64,000 nucleotides of DNA, from contig NC_053196.1 of the NCBI RefSeq assembly GCF_905163445.1, positions 12,053,501-12,117,500 of the forward strand. Reading direction: 5' to 3'. This stretch comes from Pararge aegeria. Lineage: Eukaryota > Arthropoda > Insecta > Lepidoptera > Nymphalidae. A model generated the notes under the pieces. That model had not been told where the DNA came from. It did no database searches and saw only the letters and a program-made list of their open reading frames with translations. This document shows, piece by piece, positions 56,805-64,000 of this stretch. Each line of letters starts with the position of its first letter. Within the stretch, counting starts at the first letter, position 1. A program made the translations under genes and the position numbers.

Positions 56805-57407
56805 CAGAATGAGCTCAGCAGAGTTTCTCAACAGGTGGGCCTACGTATGAACATGAGCAAAACGAAAATTTTGTCTGACGCTCATGTTCCGCTCCACCTA
56901 GTAATAATTGGGAGCTCTGCACTCGAAATTGTAGACGAGTACATATACCTAGGACACACGATCCAGTTAGGTAGGTCCAATTTTGAGAAAGAGGTAAACC
57001 GCCGAAGTCAACTCGGATGGGCAGCGTTTGGGAAACTTCGAGACATCTTTCGTCCAAAATCCCTCAGTGCCTGAAGACCAGTCTTCAAACAGTGCGTGTT
57101 TCCAGTGATGACTTACGGATCCGAAACGTGGTCGCTTACTATGGGCCTCATAAGAAGGCTCAGAATCACTCAGTGGGCGATAGAGAGAGCAATGTTGGGA
57201 GTATCTCTACGTAATCAAATAAGAAATGAGGAGATCCGTAGAAGAACAAGAGTTACCGACATAGCTCAGCGAGTTGCAAAGTTGAAGTGGAAATGGGCGG
57301 GACATATAGCTTGGTGAACCGATGGACGTTGGGGTTCCAAGGTGTTGGAATGGTGCCCAGGAAAACGCAGCGTTGGTCGGCCCCCAACGAGGACGACAGA
57401 GACATGA
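56805..57407 (+). pseudogene. RTE-like LINE, C-terminal third of reverse transcriptase ORF
   Basis: One continuous frame with only two internal stops (57072 and 57315) reads LSRVSQQVGLRMNMSKTKIL, then EIVDEYIYLGHTIQLGR, then FPVMTYGSETWSLTMGLIRR, then AKLKWKWAGHIAW and, after the second stop, TDGRWGSKVLEWCPGKRSVG followed by RPPTRTTET. These are the thumb and C-terminal blocks (NxxKTK, YLG, YGSETW, WxGHIAR, GRPPTRW) of RTE-clade non-LTR retrotransposons. 5' truncated, two stops, so dead but young. It ends in a (GAT)n tail near 57420. Confidence 0.85.
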
Positions 57408-57529
57408 TGATGATGGTGATTGTTAATCGGAACATGCATAAGGGGATACAGGTAGCATTTAGTATTTCGGCCTCATTTGATACTTATATTAAATCCTCGG
57501 ATACACGCAGTTCGTTTACGAGTTTAAGT

Positions 57530-57900
57530 GTCAATAAGTCAGTGTCCGTTTACGAGTCTCCTAACCTTCAAGTTCCGCCGAATCGGTGTCGTAACTTTAA
57601 AATTCAAAAAAAATTCAAAATTCAAAATTTTTTTTTTTCAAGTAGGCACTTTTGAAACGTCAAGACTGTCTGTTTGTAGGGATTCTACCACCGGTTCGGA
57701 AGGCAGATTCTACCGAGAAGAAGCCGGCAAGAAACTCAGCAGTTGCTCTTTTCCAACATCAACAATTTACATTTTACATTTAAACATTCATTTTTCTATC
57801 TTGTGAGAGCTGAAAGCGGAGACGGATGATCTTTTTTTTTTTTTCTTCATTTAGACGGCGCCTAACGTCGTTTTTGTTCTCTAGTTATCCTTGGTTTAGT
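57530..57900. repeat. Family G repeat split by a LINE tail
   Basis: GCCGAATCGGTGTCGTAACT then TTA precedes, and ATTTAGACGGCGCCTAACGT follows, a family E LINE tail at 57600-57845. Confidence 0.6.
57600..57845 (-). mobile_element. LINE tail (family E), nested
   Basis: (AATTCAAA)n, ACCACCGGTTCGGAAGGCAG, AGAAGCCGGCAAGAAACTCA, and a T-run at the far side. 57901-58440 is unassigned. Confidence 0.65.
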
Positions 57901-58444
57901 GAAAACAGGCATTAGGCCTTCTTGCACTCAATCAGAATACATTCTAAATCTCACAATAGGTGATCTTAGGAACATCTTCTTAAGGTCACCTATTTCATCG
58001 GGGTTAAACTTTCAGAAGAGATTCCGAGCTCGCAGTCATGCGATATCTAGTGTGACGACCAATCTAACCTACAGTTCAAAAATCCCAAATTAAATGTGTA
58101 ATTAATATTGATACCGGCTTCCGTTCACACGGAGGTTATCTAAAACGTTAAATCAGTGGGAGGAGGTGTGCAGTTATTTGGCTTTCGTAATTTAATACAG
58201 TGTAAAACTTTTTTACGCTCAGTTTTGGACTGATTTCAAGGGCGCGAAACGAGGAAGCGGTTACGATATGATATTGTAATTGCAAGGCTTCTTTTGAGGA
58301 AAAATAAAGCTCGATTAAGTCTTAACTTATTATTACTCAAAAGCGATAGAATTAAGGAAGAGTGAATTAAAATAACGTGATTAGTTTAATATTAATAGTA
58401 ACTATTGATTTTTAAATATATTTTTATTGTTCTTGTACAAAAGA

Positions 58445-58500
58445 GTTAAAACAAATTAATTAACATATATTAATATATATGTTAATTAATTTGTTTTAAC
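58445..58500. repeat. Perfect 26-bp hairpin
   Basis: GTTAAAACAAATTAATTAAC+ATATAT, loop TAAT, and exact complement. Confidence 0.85.
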
Positions 58501-58549
58501 TATAAATAAAAAATAAAACTATAAATTTAAAGCTAGAATCATTCATAAT

Positions 58550-58875
58550 CATCACATCCACCGGCCTATTACAGAGCACGGGTCCGCTCCCATAATGAGA
58601 AGCGGTTAAGGCCGTAGCCACAACGCTGGCCTAGTGCGGATATTACAGTGGCGTGCATAGAGGGTATGCACAGGGTATGCAGATGATATAAAATGAAGAA
58701 AATTTCCAGTACGATTTTTAAATACATAAGGATAGAGTTTTTATGGCTCTTACAATACCTATCCTTAAGTTTTTTATAACTCTTACTGGAGATTTTCTTC
58801 ATATTATAGCATCGGTATACCCTGTACATACCCTCTATGCACGCCACTGTGCGGATTGGTGGATAATGGAATAAA
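58550..58875 (-). repeat. SINE B split by a MITE
   Basis: CAGAGCACGGGTCCGCTCCC, GCGGTTAAGGCCGTAGCCAC, break at 58645, and resumption GCGGATTGGTGG after 58850. Confidence 0.7.
58646..58849. mobile_element. hAT-type MITE inside a SINE B
   Basis: The same long-armed MITE as at 1831. The host SINE B (minus) breaks at GTGCGGAT and resumes at TGCGGATTGG, so TGCGGAT is duplicated at the insertion. Confidence 0.7.
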
Positions 58876-58964
58876 CATACATAACTACACACAAATTAAG
58901 AACGACCTGCCTTTATAGAATTCGTAAAAAATGCATTGCATATTATGATGCATGTTGGTCGGGT

Positions 58965-59104
58965 CAGTGGCTTGCGCAAGATTATTAACCAGGGTAGGTA
59001 TGGTTGAAAATGGCATAAAATGGAAAAATCCTCTTCCTATTCCAGTTGTATGAAATTTTAAGGGTAGGCAGTGCATTTGTGCATCTATGAAATGCACGCC
59101 ACTG
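58965..59104. mobile_element. hAT-type MITE variant
   Basis: CAGTGGCTTGC to GCACGCCACTG, flanked by GGTCGGGT and GGCCGGGT (8-bp target duplication, one change). Confidence 0.65.
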
Positions 59105-59419
59105 GGCCGGGTAGTCTTACAATGTGCCATGAACTTAATCGCAATAACCATTTCCCACCGCACCCATCACTAGAATCACAATTTAAGCAATTTATAGCTG
59201 ATTTAACGATCCTGGAACAGCGTGTTTTACGACGTTTCATTTGTTTCAATGCAGAACCATCGCTGCTGACAACCGTGATTGCAGGATGGTGACTAATGCA
59301 GGATAATGCAATCCGCTCACGGCACTTTATGATTGTAATTGCATTTAGATTGTTATAACTTACGACGACTTTTTAACGACCTCTCTGACGTCCCGTTCCC
59401 TGGGCGCCTAACAAAGCCA

Positions 59420-59548
59420 ACAATAGGGACATGCCGCGGTGGTTTTTAGTTTTGGTATACCCCCTTCAGAGGGCGGTGTCCCACATAACCTCCGTCCTAC
59501 CCAAGGGTCGGACGTAACAATAAAGCTTTTCCACCACGCCAAAAAAAA
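59420..59548 (+). repeat. Non-LTR 3' tail (family K)
   Basis: GGGACATGCCGCGGTGGTTT, GTGTCCCACATAACCTCCGT, AATAAAGCTTTTCCACCACG and poly(A). Confidence 0.65.
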
Positions 59549-59549
59549 T

Positions 59550-59745
59550 GGTCTGATCTCGTGCGACTCTTTCCACCAATAAAGACTTGGCGCTAACCGA
59601 TTTAGCGTTCTGGTACAATGTCCCGTAGAAAATGATTAGGGATATAGAGTTTAATATAACTGCCATACTCCCATCTTACACTAAATCATCACGTACCACC
59701 AAGTGTGATTGCAGTCAAGGGCTACCTTGTAATGGAATAAAAAAA
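59550..59745 (+). repeat. SINE C
   Basis: CCGATTTAGCGTTCTGGTAC, GATATAGAGTTTAATATAAC and GTGATTGCAGTCAAGGGC. Confidence 0.7.
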
Positions 59746-62700
59746 CCTTACGTGTGAGAAACACTCTATGGTCAACAATTGATGCGGGGTTGTGAGATAT
59801 TGCGCAAGTTAAGCTCAAAGCTAATTTGGGACCAATGGAATCTTCCCAGCCGTGATCGAATCAATTTTCGTCACCTTTAACACAAAATTAAATAACACAA
59901 TTAAATAACAGTTGGCTATTAATGCATAGGTAGCAGAACCTTCAACTTTCCGAAAATTAAGAATGAAAACTGACGTTGCAATACCGGAGTTAACGCGAAC
60001 AAAGTCGCGGGAAACAGCGAGTGTTTTATAATTATAAGGTGTCTCTACTCTTCCTACTTTATTCGAGCCATCTAAGGTAGCTTCTTCCTCACTAAAACCA
60101 TTAATCTCATGCAGGTGCAGAGGAAATTGATTGTTAATTTTACCACATACCCAATAATGTAATGTGTGGCTAGGTACTCGAATATAATCGCACACTACCG
60201 CAAACATGAGACCAATCAACCGCATCATCTTTATTTCTAAAGCGAGCATACTAGAATTGCGAAAGACCTAGGCAGCATAAGTTCATTCGCATTTTCAGTA
60301 GGAACTAGATACTATTTTGTGTTGTGGTGTTGACATCAGGCAAGACTTTAAAAATATGCCAAAACCAATAACGAACCGTTATGCCCAATACGAATAGAAA
60401 TTAAAAAATAGACCATTTAAAAATAGATTGTTAATACTTACACGACACGTTTCTGTTATAAGGTGTGTCAAAACACACAAGTATAAATTACTATATATTA
60501 ATTAAGTAATAGGTAATAAGTAAAAGGTAGGTTAGCTGTAGGTATTTTAAAATGTATTTTGATTGAAGCTGATTATTTATTATTTATTTACATATTAAGA
60601 ATAATCTATTTGAATAAGTCTTCTGGCGCTCCAAGTTACGTTGTTGCTCTAATATAAGATTTGACCATACTAGTATTTTAAGTAACAGAAACAACTACAT
60701 AGATATTGTTAGATGCAAAATAAGTAAAATATTATTATTTTGTTTTAATTTGCCTTTACTTTTGTGGCGGTCTCCACATTACATAACTAGATGGCGCTAC
60801 TAAAATCCTACATCGCGCTAGCGAAGTGTTCACTAAGAATGACTATATATACAACTTCTGAAAATGAAAGTTCGGACCTCGGTCCCCGAGCACGATCACC
60901 CGCTCGGAGGAAGATCTTCCTATTGTTACGGTCGAGCATATCACCATAGCTCCCGTACACTTTCATCATCTTTTATATTATGCTTTGCATGCATGCATGG
61001 CAACCAACTCAAATTATGTCAATAAAGCGTGCGTGCGGCTTTTACCGCTCTCTCTTGCGACTCCTGCAGCAGTGTGCGATCATGCTTTACAGTCATAGCT
61101 GCTATGAAGATGTGCGGAAATTGTACCGTTATAATATAGAGCTCTCGTATTACCGTTCTGCGAATGAATTGTTATTTTAAACGTGAGAGCGCGTTAGTTA
61201 ACTGAAGTTATCTAGCTGAAAAACGTAACAACAACGGTTTTTTTGAAAAATAAGCTGAATCATTGAGATCTTCGCTATATTAACTCTATAAAATATACCA
61301 TGTCTGTGGTTCCGTAGTCCAAGGAACTCATATGATTTCGTCATAACTGACGATAAAAATGCCAGAGTAATTAATTCAAAAATTGTCACAACTGTAAAGC
61401 TGGAATAAAACACAATCATTATTGGAACTTTTAACTGATTTATCCCAAAACACATATCAAGAGCTGGAAACAGAGAGTGGAAAATAAAGTACTCAAATAA
61501 CATTCATTCTATTTATTTTTACTATAAGACAGAATGAAGTTTAATATATTGACCCTCGATTTATCGAACCCTACCTAATGCGTGTTTTAATAGTCTGATT
61601 GTTTTTTTTGGGTTTTTTTAACTATTGAAAATCATTTAGCGTTTTTCATTATATTTCCTGTATGAAAAGGTGATACACGATGGAAAGAATGATATATAAA
61701 ATGCGCATTCTCTTACCCCTCTTGATTATTTAATAGGTTTATGTCCCACCACAGAACAAGCTGAAAAGTCGGGGGGAACGGTTGGTTTTTACTGGGTGTA
61801 AGTCCCACTTAAAACCACCCGTTAGGTAAAAATCACAGAATTGAGAGCATACAGAACCCTCATTAAGCCATTATTGCATCAGTGCATTGTACCCAAGACG
61901 CCCAGCGCACATCTCACTGTACACCCGCGGAATGATACTACCTCACGCACTTTCCCATTTTCCCCTTTTAATGGTTAACGTTTAGAATATTAGAGGCAAA
62001 ATAATGACTCGCAAATGCTAAATGGAATGAAGTGACTAAGCCTGTTCGAGAAACACTACTGAAGTGGAGTGGTCTTTGATGCTTCAATATTAGTCGTGTA
62101 CACGGATTCTGTACGATCTCAATTCTGTGGTAAAAATAGGCCAGCTACTATTACGCATTCATTTACTTATTATTCGATAAATGAACACGCGATTTATTGT
62201 ACTGATTGTGTTTTATGCCTATTCCAAGATCGGTATCTTAAATGCAAACTAGTTGTTGACATCATCCAAACGCGTGATAAATAGAAACAGCGGTGTTTTT
62301 GTAGTATAGTTCTCTGTAGGTTTGCTGCTCATTTAACAATACATCACACTAAGTAAATATACACTAAGTATTATATGCACGTCATTTCGCCTGCTTGGAA
62401 TTTCTGATATTCCGTAAGATTAAGAAATTTATCCGACGTGCCTAAGTATGCCCAAAAGAAAATATTAAATCTTAATAAGCACATAAATTTTTCCGTAACT
62501 TTAAAACATTTTAAGTGTTTTCTTATGACAAACCTATTGAAGATAAAAGACCGACACGCGCATAGTACCTACGCTACGCGAAGCGAACCTAATAAACTGA
62601 CAGAAGTTAATTTCTTTAATATTAGATTGTGATTTCTTTTAGCAAAAACTATAGCAATGGTTTACTCAAAAACTATTAGGTTTTCGGTTTCACAGGTTAG

Positions 62701-62880
62701 TCTCAGAGGCAGTTTATAATGTCTTGTCCCTCTAAAGCCTGTGAAGTATCATAAAGTTAACAATTATTTGGTGTACAAATTGGTCAATTGTTATTAACCA
62801 GTGGAAGGCTACATACAGCCAATAAATAAATAATATTTCAAGTTAACATTGTGATGTACTTGAAACAACGTAGAGTTGTA
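59746..62880. other. Repeat-poor stretch, no gene established
   Basis: No SINE or LINE copy recognised over 3 kb. It includes an unrecognised 142-codon open frame (60249-59821, minus) with a hydrophobic N-terminus and a hydrophobic segment near the C-terminus, and an imperfect palindrome at 60868-60967. Confidence 0.4.
60868..60967. repeat. Imperfect 100-bp palindrome
   Basis: Ends ATGAAAGT and ACTTTCAT, centre GGAAGATCTTCC; arms partly complementary and GC-rich. Confidence 0.45.
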
Positions 62881-62884
62881 CTAG

Positions 62885-62922
62885 GAAAGGATTTTGTTTA
62901 ATGCCATCAACAAAATCCTTTC
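62885..62922. repeat. 14-bp perfect hairpin
   Basis: GAAAGGATTTTGTT, 10-base loop, exact complement. Confidence 0.7.
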
Positions 62923-62967
62923 TAAGAACAAATCTTGGGTGAGTTAAAATTCATCATCCTCATCATC

Positions 62968-63190
62968 ATCAAATTCAAATTCAAAATTTCTTTATTCATG
63001 CAGGCCTATTACAGGCACTTATGAAGCGTTCATACATATTTGTTTACATAATTGTAACGGGATGGTGATAACTTCGTTCGCCAACTTAAATCTAAAGCTA
63101 CGAGGGTTCCAAACGTGCCCTGGTCTAAGAAGAGCCCACAACAAACTTAGCCGGGTAAATTTATTTTTTGTTATCACCATCTTCCAGTAA
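62968..63190 (-). repeat. Retroelement tail family D, well preserved
   Basis: AAATTCAAATTCAAAATTTC, CAGGCACTTATGAAGCGTTC, GGGTTCCAAACGTGCCCTGG and ACAACAAACTTAGCCGGG. Confidence 0.7.
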
Positions 63191-63351
63191 ATTTATATTA
63201 AGCTATGAAACTAGAGCAATTCATACCGAAGCTTTTTTATCGTTTAAATAAACCTTAATATTATTATAGGATTTTTCTGTAAGCTTACGTTTTATATAAA
63301 CTTTGAACTTATTGAGAGACATCTCAAAGATTTCATTTGGTAATTTGGTCA

Positions 63352-63935
63352 TCACCATCATCTTAATCATCATCAAAAACCCATTGCCGACCCACTACAG
63401 GGCACGGGTCGCCTCTTAGAATGAGACGGGTTGAGGCCTACCACGGTAGCCAAGCGGGGATTGCTAGACTTCACACGCCGCGCGCCGTTGAGAACATTAT
63501 AGGGAACGGCCGACTCGCGCAGTGGGCAGCGAACCTGCTTTCTGAGTCGTGGCCGTGGGTTCGATTCCCACAACTGGAAATTGTTTGTGTGATGAACATG
63601 AATGTTTTTCAGTGTTTATCTGTATATTATAAGTATTTCTGTGTATTATATTCATAACAATATTCATCAGCTGTCTTAGTACCCATAACACAAGCTACGC
63701 TTACTTTCGGGCTAGGTGGCGATCTGTGTACTGTCGTAATATATTTATTATTATTATTATTATTTTATTAGACTTGCAGGTTTCCTCGCGATGTTTTCCT
63801 TCGCCGTTGAAAGCGAGACATATTTTAATTTCTTAAATTAAAAACTCACATATTTCTGAAAAGTCAGCGTTCCGTGCCGGGGCTTGAAAACGGTTTCGAC
63901 GAAAGGAAAGACGCTGCCTTACCCACTAAGCTTCC
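63352..63935 (-). repeat. SINE B split by SINE A
   Basis: (ATC)n tail, CACTACAGGGCACGGGTCGC to GAGAACATTATAGGGAAC, then SINE A, then GCAGGTTTCCTCGCGATGTT through AGTCAGCGTTCCGTGCCGGG to the reverse tRNA-like head at 63890-63935. Confidence 0.75.
63509..63765 (+). repeat. SINE A, full length, nested
   Basis: Head ACGGCCGACTCGCGCAGTGG, B-box region GGTTCGATTCCCACAACTGG, 3' box CACAAGCTACGCTTACTTTC and a (TTA)n tail. Confidence 0.8.
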
Positions 63936-64000
63936 GCTTCTGCTTCGCGTTAAAAAAAATCTGCCAAAGTTTTTAACCAGGGGCAGGCCTATACAGCCAT

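Noticed and set aside
56835..57317. Treating the three frames here as separate genes
   Set aside because: They are one RTE reverse transcriptase frame broken by stops, plus shadow frames.

Overview
This is nuclear DNA of an insect, most likely a butterfly or moth. It is AT-rich, has one spliced gene with a TATA promoter, and is full of lepidopteran-type repeats: several tRNA-derived SINEs, RTE-like and other non-LTR tails, Helitrons starting TC and ending CTAG, and hAT-type MITEs. There are no bacterial-style operons, rRNA genes or CRISPR arrays. The species cannot be named from sequence alone.

The only convincing protein gene is on the minus strand at 10590-11209. It has two coding exons and encodes 150 residues, with a CpG-rich TATA promoter just upstream (about 11311-11347) and a 3' UTR of about 1.1 kb reaching about 9450. 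That UTR holds three exact GY boxes (GTCTTCCA in the mRNA), four Brd boxes (AGCTTTA) and four K boxes (TGTGAT). These are the microRNA-seed sites known from Drosophila Bearded and Enhancer-of-split Notch target genes. The protein also has an NMANE motif (NxxN, the Neuralized-binding type). I read it as a Bearded-family-like Notch pathway gene.

Three CpG-rich islands far from any clear coding exon carry consensus Su(H) sites. Two (21750-21782 and 49844-49875) have two TGGGAA cores head to head with 17- and 16-bp spacers, the layout of a Su(H) paired site (SPS). The first also has three GCAGGTG E-boxes within about 80 bp, and the second lies about 180-210 bp upstream of a TATA plus Inr core promoter (50026-50057). 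A third island (35762-35782) pairs a Su(H) site with an E-box. Together with the Bearded-like gene this suggests a gene-poor Notch-response regulatory domain. That is inference, not proof.

Most of the rest is repeats. SINE family A (about 12 copies), SINE B (about 19) and SINE C (about 10) are scattered throughout. Several are nested, including a triple nest at 55414-56150. Other features include Penelope-like repeats with a hammerhead-ribozyme-like core, a head-to-head tRNA-like palindrome (32948-33221), a degenerate satellite (8150-9100), a 19-20 bp minisatellite (30756-30985), several long perfect hairpins, and decayed LINE reading frames at 14234-14464, 29491-29908, 39625-39729 and 56805-57407. 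Unlisted stretches are AT-rich sequence in which I recognise nothing.
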